From positions 9,003,001 through 9,067,000 of the forward strand of contig WPIO01000007.1 in assembly GCA_009760855.2 (NCBI GenBank): 64,000 bases of DNA. The letters are read 5' to 3'. The number at the start of each line of letters is the position of its first letter. Within the stretch, counting starts at the first letter, position 1. The stretch comes from Cristatella mucedo (lineage: Eukaryota > Bryozoa > Phylactolaemata > Cristatellidae). The notes under the pieces are model-generated. The model was not told the DNA's origin. It did not search any database and saw only the letters and a program-made list of their open reading frames with translations. Position numbers and translations under genes: made by a program. Below are positions 39,101 to 52,398 of this stretch, piece after piece.

Positions 39101-42100
39101 CTTAAATTGAGCATGCTATCAAAAACCAATTGAAATGCTTCCTTTCCACGGTACACACAAATGCAAAAATATTTGGCTGGTATAGCCTTGATTACCTCGA
39201 CTGGCAACTTCTCTTTAACCCTCCTTCCTATTAAACCGGAGCCTGTTGACGGAAAATGGGGTGAGTTAGTTAGCGACAATATTCCGGCAATTAGACAAGA
39301 ACTCAGTAAACTCTTTGTACAATGAAGGTTTTGGCCAGAATTGAGCACCGAGAGACTACTGCTTCCTTAGCTCGGAAACAGAAACTCAGCCGGAACCACA
39401 AAGGATGCATGGAACCGAACATCGTTTATTTTACTAATGCCCAGCGTGCTAAAGGTTGACTACTTGTCCAGCCTCGCTAGGCACAAAATAATGGCACCGA
39501 ATGAGGCTGGACATTCGTATTGTCAAACTGCTACTATTCTATCAGTACCAACGAGTTCGGTCTCGTACAACGTAAGGAAGGTAGTGAAGATAAGGAGCCA
39601 CAGAGAACACTGCTCCAAACTCGGGCAGGCCAGTAGACTGAGTAGCACCTTGTGGCTTCCTTTGTTGCTCGTTTTTCTCGTTGTCTTCAATAGGTACGCT
39701 TATACTTTGCTTGCTGTGCTCTTGTTTTTGTTCCCAATTCGTTGCTGAGAAAATAAATTCGCCGGTCCACGGAAACCCCAGTTTGTATACGAAAATTAGT
39801 TTGCACTCGTGAAAAAAAATCATGGACAACTCTTACTTTGCTTTGGAAGGTAGGCCTGAGTGTCCTCTGACCTAGCTGGCGAGTCTGCCCCACTGGCTGA
39901 CCAGCTCTTAGTTAATGAAGTAAAATATGTATAGGAGAAAAAATGAAAATGTATTAAAAATTATATTTAATAATTTCCTACTAAACTAACTTTAATCTAG
40001 TTAAGTAAAATTTATTCATCATCACCGAATAGCAAATCAGCATTTAGTTGCCTGTACACTGTGCATTCCGTAGAGACATGCTAACCACCTTAAATTTCTA
40101 TGAACTAAATAATATACACGAATGTCCATTGCTTACCAAAGTCAGGCACGGTAAAGGTATGCCCATTCTTAACTATGATATTGCATGTTGGAGCTACATA
40201 TGCAAATTAGTAAATTATCTCATCTCCCTCTTTTTGACAAGAGGCTCGCCATTGGTGGACCATTCTACTAGCGCTATTAATATCACAACAGGTATCGTGT
40301 AAGCTTGCCGTCAGTGACAGTGACAGACTTACAACTACCCTAGCTTATCAGCTAATATGGTGTTTTGCTCATAAAACCAGCTCGCTTACTGTTAAAAGTG
40401 GTCACCAGCATCTGTTTATATTTACCTTATATAAACACATTTCGATTTGTCTTTCTAGCTTAAGATTAAGGAGTTTGGGTGTACTTGCTAAGGGGTTGTG
40501 AGTTGTTTTTGGGTTTGCATTTTGGGGTCTAGTGGTTTGATTTTGCAGGTGAGATTACTGGTCCCTTAAGACCCGATTACCAATGCGTCATCAGCAGCCG
40601 TGTCTAGGTGTTCAATGTCTAGCTGCCGGTGCGCAGGAGTTGGCAGGTGTATAGATGCTGACCTACCCATCGAACACTAATATCTAGTGACAGAAGAGCT
40701 GTGAAAATGATATATATTCATAATCGCACAATTGTATGTTGGATCAATAAAGGTCTGAGTGTCGTAGGGATCCATTAATTTATTATAAAACTCTTAACAA
40801 TATAAAAGAACCCAGGCAGAAAAAAACAAGAGCTTAAAATGGAAGAACACTAAATCACTGTAACGTTAAATATAACATGCGATTGTATGTGCATCCATCA
40901 TTATATCTAAAGACGAGCCTGCCTAAATGGCTTACATAAGGAACTGGGCAAAAGTGTTGCAAATAGACGATGGCACTTATATACATGTGCCAGCCCTAGA
41001 ATGAACTCGGGTAACAAAAACCAAGTGCCCATTTGCATCGGGACCATACCATGATCGCGAAATGAAAGCAGACATGAAATTACAAAAAAGAAAATACTGC
41101 GAATTCAGGTTTAGTTTACGGAAAATGAAATCGGGGTTCACTTAAATATTGCATAACTCTTGTTTGCTTTAACATGAATTTAAGATCTCATTATCCTGGA
41201 GATCCATAATGCCAGTGACAATTTCCTGAATCACAGTGAAGTGAAAATGACTGCAGATATTCCAGACACCACCTAGCTTTTCCTAAAGTAGTAAATGGGT
41301 CGCATGCATCACGTGCATATTTTTTATCTAACGTCTCTGCAATTTTATCTTTCATGTTCCTAGCTAACTCTAGCAAAGGTCTGCAAGTCGATTGAAGTCG
41401 CACACCTGTTGATTCCTCTTTCATATTCTGACATGTCGGACAGCAAAGCACTGGAAAGCTCTCGACTTGTGTTTAACGTGCTCAAAAAAATCCAGTACAG
41501 ACGACGATCTTTTAGATCTCTACTAGTACAGACGGAGATATCTGATCTTCAAGCTCATTACTGCCTACAGAAATATCAGCCAAGACGAAATACTTACAAA
41601 TGATAGAAGCCACTATTTACGAACATACCTTGCTAATATAGGTGATGGATTGTAGTACATGATACCCTTGAGAATGGTCGGCCCTTAGACAGACCTATCT
41701 TTCCAAGACTGTAATGATGTGAGCACAAAAGTGGCATTAGCAGGAAAGTAAGGTAGCTTCACTTGCAACATCTCAAAATTAACACACAATTTAACAAAGT
41801 GCAAAATGCCACTTTCATTCTCTTATTTGACTGCTTTCCATCCATAGCAACGCTACCCATACGTGGTATGTCGGGAACTCGATTGTCTTGAATTAAAGAC
41901 GAGTGTCGTCCCTATTAAATATGTCTTTTGTTTCATAGCCATCGCATACTTAGAAGCCAGACTCTCCTTCCAGTCCAACATAACGATACCATTAACTTTG
42001 CCGTTCTCACAACATAGTTTCAAAAACGTAGCCATGCTATGTCTTTTCATGAAGCACACAAGCCAGACATTTGATGAAATAAAGGATTATACTTTTAGCT

Positions 42101-45100
42101 CATCGGTAAGCTGTGATGCATACTTTCGAATGAGAGGACCAATCACTAAAATGTGTCTGCAGGGCGATCCTGCCGTTGAACCACACCCATACTGGGGTAT
42201 GGGCATTTTGTTTACCTAAATATTACAAGTTCCCATTAGCAGAGAGCTTAAGGCATGAGCAAGCAGCAGCAGACAGCATAAGAACATATTTCTTCAAATT
42301 AATAGCTATGTAACACGAAGATACTTCTAGTTCCACTTGCCTGGCTTCTCGACTTTTTGCCTAGGAAAATCAGCAGTGATCTTTGGCTATTAGCCACCTG
42401 ATACCCTTTCCCACCCCAAACTCACTAGTTATTTCCGCTAAAGTTCTTCCAGCATATACCATCCTTATTATATCTATCTTGTGGCTTAAGGTAAGCTCTT
42501 TTCGTCTCGATGAGTAAGCAAAGGGCTTGACTAAGCTTGTAGACACCTCGGCTAGTTCACATTGAGTACAAAGCCGCCGAAAGAAGGACTCCACGGCTGC
42601 AACGTCTGTAATGTACTTGAAACTGATGAAATAAAATGAATATATTCTCTCATGCATCTGGCGCCGACCTGCTTCGGACTTCCAACCAGCATTGAGTCAC
42701 ATAACTCAGCTAACAGCCCCACCCCTACCCAGCTTCTACCACCTTTTGCGACTTCCAGCCTTTCCCTTACGGGATCAGTTAGAACCAGATGGTGCTCCCA
42801 GTACTGTTCTAAAGACAAGCAGCAGTTCGGATCCGAGCAACTTTCACTTCTATGGCTATTTCATTATTAAGCTGCAGCCGATACAGCCGTTTCTTAATGC
42901 CGACACCACCGGCTGAATCAGAGGCGTACATGTACCTCAGTCGGTGCTTGGTGAGCAGGAGGGCTGATCGGCCGGGCAGACTGCCGGTCACACACAAAGG
43001 GCCTATGGATAGTTAACGTGTGTCTCAGGGCCCAAACAGCCCTGGTGCTGGCACCACGTGGACAGGTGGCATATGGATACAGGCGATTACGGCAGCTTTT
43101 GTCGGGCCGGCAGAGAGTGGCACTTTTGGTCCGGTGACGCATTTACACAGGTGGATCACAGAGCAGGTTTGACTATATAATGCTTAATCACACTACAGAT
43201 AGCCTGATCTTGCACAGCAATGCTGGACCTATCAAGGATTAGGCTTGCACTGATTATCTCACCATCTTGCTGCACTTCTTTGTGGTTTTCCATAATAAAC
43301 TTGGTTAGATCACCAAACTTCTCATAAAAAACAATTTTCCACTGCGTCCAGCTGCTGACATCCTCCAGAAGAGGTGTATTTACAATACACTGCAGTGCAG
43401 CACGACGATCGTGGCTAACTGCAACATTGGAGGCATCATCTTGAACGTTGGCTCTACAAAGAATGAAACTATTGTAAGCAGTGGTACATTTCCAACATAG
43501 CTCATTTTAGTAACATTACATTCGACCTGTCTAATACTGTACGATGGAAACTAAAGACCGAATTATTCTTACAGACGAACACACATGTGTGTCTCTGTCT
43601 CGGTCTCTCTGTCTCTGTCTCTTTGTCTCTGTCTCTGTCTGTCTGTCTGTCTCTTTCTCTTCATCCTGCCATCTTTCTATCCATCTGTCAGTCTATCCTA
43701 CAGCTATTCATCTCTCCAATCTCTTTATACCATCTCTTTCTCTCTCTCTCTCTCCCCTTCCCCTTTGTTTTTAAAGTCGCGAGCATTGATTTGCAGTGAA
43801 TTGGCATGGCACGTGCATGTACCATGCTGTGAATGCGTCAAAGCAAGGACTAGTAAGAATGCTCAGTTGTCGGGCCCAGATCCCACCTACCTTATGCATG
43901 CCTCTTCAAACAGGAGGGGTTGCTCCGTGCTGCCACTGCCGCTGGGTTGGCCAGCCTGGCTAAGCAGAGACGCCATCGAAGAAGCACCTAGCTCTTGCAA
44001 GGTGGTGAAGCCAAACTGAGCCAATAAACCAGTCGACAGCTCATATTGCTCGGCCTGAACGACAGCCATTTGCACAGCATCACACGACTGCCTGATCACA
44101 CAGACACAGCCCTATCCCGGCGGCCGCTGCAGCGGCATACATAGTGATTCACAGCTACTCTGTGCAGCAGGCTCAAGGATCCAATGATACTAATAACCTG
44201 TCGCGAGTTAAATAGCATCCGCTCATTATTACCGTGCTGAAAGGACCAGTTCTTCCCACAATGCTGCAGTGATGCCTAATGAATGCTAGCGCTTGTTTTT
44301 TCCGATCCCACAATCCACTGCCAGTGTCTGATGATAAAAAAAGGCTTACTCCCCCGTCTTCAAAATCCTACAATGAACAGTACTGCCATAGGGACTGCAG
44401 TAGCACGTGTGCTTGCTCACAAACAAACGTGCAGCAGTACAATTAGATTAGCAGATAATCATACCTTGGCATAACGACACAAAAACGCAATAAACGATCC
44501 ATGGCCACAATCAACAAAATCCTTGACCTGTAAAGCTTGCTTCGTCTGTTCCTCGAAGACCTTTAGTGCCTCAAGCGAAATGAGCTCAACCTTTCGGCGT
44601 GCCAGACTTCTTTTGACTGTATCAAAAACCTCTGAAAGAAGGATTCAAATAAAGCTAGCAGATTTGTCCTTGCATGTGATAGGCAGCTGACTGAACTACA
44701 ACCTAGACTAAAGTTGTCAGCTCAGACAGCAAGCAGTGCAACTGAGGCAGATGGGCTACAGGATGGCAGAAGCAGTGTGGGACTGCATCGTTTACTCTTT
44801 GTTGTAGCCATTGGCTTGACACCACATTCCGAGCTATAATATATAATAGTCAATGATAGTGAGGATTGCAGTCAGCCAAATAAGCTCATCTGGTGACCCT
44901 TGCAAGACTCTACTTACTCCCGAGAATCGCCTAACAATATAATCATGAATAGACAGGTACAGTTGCTCTGAGACTACAATCCAGATTCTAGGAGCTGCAC
45001 ACAAGTGAACCCAAGGTTTCATCTGGGTCCCTCGCTCTCCTAACAGTCACATTTCCAACATTCCTGCAGTCATGGTCGTCCATTGCTTTATTCAGATACC

Positions 45101-48100
45101 TCCATTTCGAGGTTGAACAACTTGCTTACTCAAAGCTTGCACAATGCCGATCACTGATGTTCCCTTGTTGTTGAACCGGGCATTTCATTTTCAGCCATAC
45201 TTAGTTGCTACTCATGACTTCCTAGCAATAAAGCCATGGCAGCAGATTTGAACCTGCATGCTGCAAACCACCTAATAACCAGATGCTGCCCATATGTGTG
45301 CATGCACGTGTGCGTGCGTGCGCGTGTGTTGTGTGTGTGTGCTCGCCTATTCGTGATGATTTGTTTGATTATACAGCAGAGTAAAGGCCAGAAAAGACGT
45401 TTTGACGAGTAGTTTCTCTTGAAGGATGGTACAAGTTTTCTCTACCCATCGCGCATTATACATTAACTTCCTTGATCCCTTGACTGTCATTATATATGCC
45501 ATCAGTGACCGACATGCATCACTGCAGAGGTCCTTTTGAGGCTCCACAAACTAGCAGTGGGTATCATTAGGAAGAGGCACAGTGCCTTTACGATGTACGG
45601 GCCAATCTCCAGGTCTAGGCCGAATGGGCTGCTCAAACAAATGCTCAACCCCAGAGTCCTTGGCCACCAGACCAGCAACATACTGCTAAGCTCTGTTGCA
45701 GCTACTCCTGTACAGTAACCGACTTTCCACATTCGAAATGGTTCTGCTCATCGGCATGCATCTGTTCCAATCAGTATGTCTGCTTCGATCCACTCTGTCC
45801 ACCTCCAACCATCCGCCCTCTGTCGTTTCCAGCTGATTCTCTCCTTCCCTGTCTAGCCGAGTCCCAATTTGTAATGGACCTAATGGCAAATGAGGGTGTA
45901 GCCAAGAATTTATAAAGAGAAGCCAACCTTTAAAGGAGAAGGCTGGACTTAACCTTGCTAGAGCCAGCCAAGCATGGCCGGTGCCATGCATCCTGCGAGG
46001 CGTCCATTCTGTAACTGCTTTTTTTCCCTAAAAAGGGTATCTCAACATCAGGCTCATGGATCTCCACTAGCCCTGCTTTAATGATGCCGGGTAATCCCCA
46101 GTAGTATTACACAATGGCAGAGGCTGGTGAACTTAGCCTATGCCTGGTGGTTCCAGCTAATCAGGTGCTGGATACTTAATAGCAGTCCCGAGTAAAGACG
46201 GAACCTCCTGGTCGTTGGTGGCGCTATAAATTGTTTAGTGCAAAAAATATGCTTAACATAAGAAATATAAGAGAGAGAGAGAGAGAGAGAGAATACACAG
46301 TCGAATTAAGAGTCAAATTGAAAAGTATTCGAAAGGCCACCAACCGATTGAAGCAGGAAGAGCAGGCATAGCTGAAGTGAGATGCAAGCATTTCAAGCCT
46401 AGTGGTAACCACCGGCAAGTATCAAAGTGGTAGGAGCTGTGTGGCTTAAACGTCAAGACAGGCACAGGTTATCATCTACACAGCAGCTATGAATGCTCTG
46501 TCGTTGCCGTGCTCTTAACTGAGCTTGCTTGAAGCAAGAATCAGCTCGAAATCTAGGTGTCATATTCCAAAGCGACCTCTCGTTAGACGACCATATCAGC
46601 TCCACAGTCAAATCTGCCTATTTTCAGCTTAACAGCATTGCTAAATATCGGACTTGTTTAGATAAGGATACCACGTCTAAGTTGGTCCATGCATTCGTGA
46701 CATCCCGTCTCGACTTCTGCAACTCACTGCTTACTGACCTACCAGCATGTGCGATCAGGCGATTGCAGCTGGTGCAAATCTCCGCAGCTAGGCTTGTCTG
46801 TCGTGAGCGTCGCAGTTGCCACATTACTCCACTTCTCGCCGACCTGCACTGGCTACCAGTCAAGCAACGGATTGACTTCAAGGTTTTGTCGCTCACTTTT
46901 AGGTCCCTTCATTCTATGGCTCCAGCCTATCTCTCCGACATACTCCCCCATCAGGCCAAGCGTCGTACCACCTGCTTTTCGGAATCCAACAGTCTAGAAA
47001 CACCTCGTACAAACCTTAAATCCTTTGGAGACCGTGCATTTAATTCGTACGTTCCCAAAGCCTGGAACTCTCTCCCGACCTGCGTCAGAACATCCCCTGA
47101 CCTGACCACATTTAAAAGGAACTTAAAAACACACCTACTTAGGACAGCATTTAGTGGGTCCCTGTGATTCGTCCTTGATGTGCTTATGCATGCTGACACT
47201 GTGCATGCTGCCACTAACCACATTTGCATGCTGACCCTGTGCATGTCACCCCTAACCATGTTACTCATTTTGTTTGTTTATCAAGCATGATATTACTCAC
47301 CATTCAATTGCATTTCTCTTTGCAGCAAATGTAAAGCACCTAGAGAGAGATTGATTTCTCTGAGGGCGCTTTATCAAGTGTGTTATTATTATTATTAATA
47401 TTATTAAGAATGCAATCTTCAGCTGAGTAGCATTAGCACACAGCTGTGTCTCATTAAATGTGGATTGATGCCGAGAACAATAGCTACCACTACCTGCATC
47501 TTAGTAGGCTACAGAGAATGTGATTGAGCTGCTTTATCAGAATACAAACGAATAGGTTTCGTCACTACATCTAGTAAAGTGGCTCGTAGTTAAATACTTT
47601 AAAGGACTGTGTTGAAAGATCGGTTGCTAATACTATACCTCTAAGCCTGCAGCTGATAACGTTTACTTGCTTAAGATTGACCAGTGTTTTTAAAGACTGC
47701 GACCGAGTGCTAAGACAGGCACAAGTCATAATTGCTCAGCAGATGAGATATTTGCAGAGATCTTATCCATAGCTTGGAGCAAGAATGGAATCATCAGCTG
47801 AATGGCTGGATTTGAGCCAAGCTGTTGCTTGCCTTGTGGGTCAGCGTGAAAACTTTGCTCTGAATCCAGTGATTAACCGGTAGCCATCCTAGCTGTTTTA
47901 GCAAAGGAGGTGCATGGCCAAACCTCTGGGATTAATAAACTAGCCTTGCAGCCGTATTCATAGCAAGCTGCAGTGGTCTAGTGGCTTTTTCGGTAGCCTA
48001 GCCAAAAGGAAATTACAATAATCCAGCAGAGACAGAACTAAGGAGCTATTTAAATTTTTTGCAAGCCATCGTGGAAAACAGTTCCTAATCTTGGATAGGG

Positions 48101-51100
48101 ATCGGGTGATGGTTAGCTGTGGAAGCAGTCTTCTGAATGAAGCTTTTAAAATTTAGGCAGTTGTTGAAAATAAGCCTAAATTTCGAGTACACGGTGATAG
48201 TCGCACAACAGCATCACCTATTAAAAGAGCGGAGCTTCTAGTCCAGCCGCACACTTAGGGTGTCCTATGAGCAGCAGTTCAGGTTCATCGTCGTTTAGTT
48301 TCAAGAAATTTTCCGATGTCCAGGATCGAATGTCGGCAAGGCAAGCATGCAGTTTATCAGTTGCTGTAGCAGATTCCGACGTTTTGAATGAAAAATACAT
48401 CTGACTATCTTCAGCAAAAAAGTGATATCCTATTCCGTGGGCCTCTATCACTTTTCCAAAAGGTTGAGTATAAATGGAGAACAGCAATGGACCGAGGACG
48501 GACCCTTGAAGGATCCACAAGTCTGATCGATGAGACCTGAACCCTACACAACACGGATTGAACACGATCAGACAAGAACGATTTAAACCACGCCAGTGAC
48601 TCGACTGCCAGACCGATCGTTGCTCCAATCGATCAAGTAGGACATCGTGATCAATGGTGCCGAAGGCAGCTGACAGATCTAGCTTCGCTAGGGCAATGGC
48701 ATTCTTGTCATCGCTGCTGCATAGGAAGTCATTGGTACCACGGAGGAGAGCAGTTTCAGTAAAGTACTATCGCTTGAGCCCCGATTGAAATTTTTCTGAC
48801 ATTTCACTCTTTTCAATGTAGTAGTTGCTTAGCAACAATTTTTCAAGAATCTTTGGAAAAAAGGAACATGGGAAACTGGGCGATAGTTTGCAAGAACCTC
48901 TGTATCTAATCCAAACTTTTTAAGTATCGGTCTAACGATTGCCGATTTCAAGGACTTGGGTATAACCCCTTTTTCCAGAGAAGCATGAAAAATCTCGGTT
49001 ACGGCTGGGCTAAGTTGGTCTGCCACTGAAGACCACAGAGATAATGGTATAAGGTATTCAGGAGACAGGTGCTTTTTGCTAGACCTTATTAATATAGGCA
49101 CATCACATGCAGAAACCTCGGAAAATCTTTCAAGGAAGTTTACAGGTTGTGATTCCGCAATTGCTTTAGTCGGAGGGGGATTTATGGAGTCATGAATGTG
49201 CACAATGTTTCTAGTAAATAAGGCTGAAAACTTCTCGGCTGAGCCGTTAAAATCTGGGGAGTCAGGCCTCTCAGCATTGGCCAGTAAATTGTTTACCGTC
49301 TTATAAATCTGTTTTGGGTCTGACTGGCACGACTTAAGTTTTCGAGTGAAAAAAGAAGCCCTGGATTTTTTAAGCTTTCGGGTGTAGACTCGAAGAGAGT
49401 CTTTGAGATTGACTTGATCTACGTAAGAACCCGTATTTCCTAAAATACCGCTCAACCCTTCGCTTAACACGACGCATCTTTTGAAGTTTTTTCTAAATTG
49501 AAAGGAGTCTCCGTGACTCTGTAAATGGACAGAATGTACGAGAGCATGCTTGTCAAGAGCACTTCTAAGTGTGTTCACTACATCAGTGACCGTATGGAGG
49601 CTGTCGGTCGAGTCTGGGTGCAGATCAAGAAGACCTGCATCACATGCAGATTTCAAAAATCTGTCTTGGTCAATGCTTTTAAAGTCAGGTCGCTGGACAA
49701 AGTCGGCATTACCCTGTACGTCCAAAAAACAGAGCAACAACAGTAAACGAGATTAACAACGATCAAAGAGGGTCAGCGGACACATTGCACGGTCAGTGCA
49801 GCGGAATTCTTTAGTGATCACGAGATCCAGGATATGGCCACCGACGTGAGTGGTATGATTAACATGTTGGACCAAACCAAAGTTCTCCAGACGGTAAAGA
49901 AATAAGCAGACCTGGCTGTTGCTAGGATTGTCAAGGTGAATATTGGAGCCTCCTTCAATCAGTAAAAGCCTGTCACACGAATATTTTAGCAAGGAACTCC
50001 GAAAACTCCTCTACAATTAAGTTTAGACAGCTAGAAGGAGGTTGGTACATCACAAGTGTGAAGCACTGTCTTTGATGAGGACCTGATTACAACTGAATCA
50101 AACGATGGTCCATTCGAAAAACTGCCTATCTTATAGCCAAACGATTCATGAATAACAGTTGCAACCCTTCCACCAATCTTGTCAGATCGTATGGACTGAA
50201 AGAATGAGAGCATAGGTGGGGTGGTCTCGGATATACAGCTACCTGAGCAGGGCAGCATCCACGATTCGGTGAGCAGAAGTTGTGTGCATGTGTGCGCCTG
50301 TGTTTGGGTGTGCACACTTGTGTCTACATTTATGTATCAGGATTTTTGTATGGGTGCAGATATGCACACCAGCTTGTATACTCTGTTGAGTGGCTATGAT
50401 GGGATGCACATGTAAGTGTGTAGGCATGTATGCTATTACATGTTTGTGTGCATGTGCAATCACGTGAAGGTACTTGACTGACACTTGTGTATGTATATAC
50501 CCTACAGTTTACGTTCACACTACCTTACATACATGTATGCATATGCTGCATGCATTGATGACGTCCACACACGGACGGCAGCAAACTTTCTTAAACTACA
50601 TGATGACAAAATCAACCGACTAGTTATGGGCTAACCATGTGTGATTCAGCAATTGTAAAACCTAACACTCAAAACCGGCTCTTCCAGCATATCTCCTGCT
50701 GAATCGTCACGTAATCTAGATGTCTAATTCCAAAGTGAACTTTCATTAGACGACCAGATCAGCTTCACAGTCAAGTCTACCTACTTTCAGCTACATAACA
50801 TTGCTAAAAGTGGGGCTTGTTTACAAAGGGAAACCTTACCTATATTGGTCCATGCATTTATGACAACCCATCACGACTTCGGAAACTCACTGCTTGCTGG
50901 TCTATCGACCTGTGCAATCAGGTGCTTACAGTTGGTGCAAAACGCGGCAGCTAGGCTTGTATGTCGTAAGCGCCATAGTCGCCTTATCACACTATTTCTA
51001 GCTGACCTGCATTGGCTCCCTGTCAGGCAACTCATCGACCTCAAGGTTGTATCACTCACTTTTAGGTCCTCTCACTCTTTTACTCCAGCCTACCTATCAG

Positions 51101-52340
51101 ATCTACTCCCACACCAGGCTAACAATCGTAACACCCAATTTCCAGAATCTAGTCCTTTACATATAACTCGTACGAACCTAAAATCCTTTGGAGACCGTGC
51201 CTTTAGTTTGCATGCTCTCAAAGCGAGAACTCACTTCCACTTGTGTCGTGAAATCCCCTGCCTTGACTGCATTTAAAAAGAAGCTACCACGCATCTATTT
51301 ATTACAGCATTTATTGGGTCCTTGTGATTCGTCCTATGTGTGTTGACACTGTGCATGCTGCCACTTACCATATTTGCATGAGGACCCGGTGCAGGTCACC
51401 TCTAACCATGTTATGCTTGTTGTCATTGAGCATGCTACCACTAAGCATGCGATCATGCATCCTTTGCAGCAAATGCAAAGTGCCTAGAAAGAGATTTGAG
51501 TTCTCTGAGGGTGCTATAACAAATATATTATTATTAAATGTAATCCTATGAGTCTGCGGTAGCGCTCGGGCAAGTGCATGTGTGAGTATGTGCACGATAA
51601 ATAATCTTTGCGTGTGCTGTTTTAGCTACCGGGCAGCAGAATGATCCACACCAATGCTTCCAACATGCTGGCTCGGTCTCTTGCATCTAGGTAGCAGAGC
51701 TACCAGTCGAATTGCTGGATGCATATGAAGCTGCCAATAAATCACCAGAAAGACCCTCTTCTAACAGTGTCAGTTGATGTGAACGAGTTAAAAGCAGGCA
51801 GGTAATTGATGCAAACTCGGCTACTGAAAATGCCAGTGCTTGCTATGAGTCACAGTCATCGAATATCGTCGAAGCATCACTAACACTGACAGAGCATTTC
51901 AGGAGCAGTGTGCCCAGTAGAGCTTACAGTAGGGGCAAATATTGACTTCGTGGCGGCAATGCCATCCCTATCCGAGCTGTGGGCGGATATTTCAGCATTC
52001 GGCAAATATACTGGGGTAGAAGCACAGCTATGTGCAAAAAATTATAAGAAATTGCAGGATTTTTTTTAACGCTGAGCACAGATCCGAGTTCTGCCTACGG
52101 CAGCCAGTAGAAGAGCCGGAGAGAAGACAAGTGAGTAAAAGAGCACTTGGAGGTCCAAGGTGAGTGCACTCTGCACATAAAACGCGGGGAGTTTGCCAAA
52201 ATGACCATTGTTACACAGTGAAAAGAGGTCGAAAGTACAGGCTGCGAATTCAGACAATATCGTTCCGACAGAGAAGAAGCGTCATGCTGCACATAGCTTG
52301 AACGTATGCGAATATGCGCACGCACTGAGAGAGAGAGAGA

Positions 52341-52398
<58 letters not shown>

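Noticed and set aside
43544-44019. Plus-strand frames rich in Ser/Leu/Cys/Val
   Set aside because: CT/CTGT repeat translation; the downstream part overlaps a NOV exon on the other strand.
46529-47167. Host protein gene
   Set aside because: The [13 protein letters not shown] and WNSLP motifs and the repeated 3' tail identify a LINE ORF2 end.
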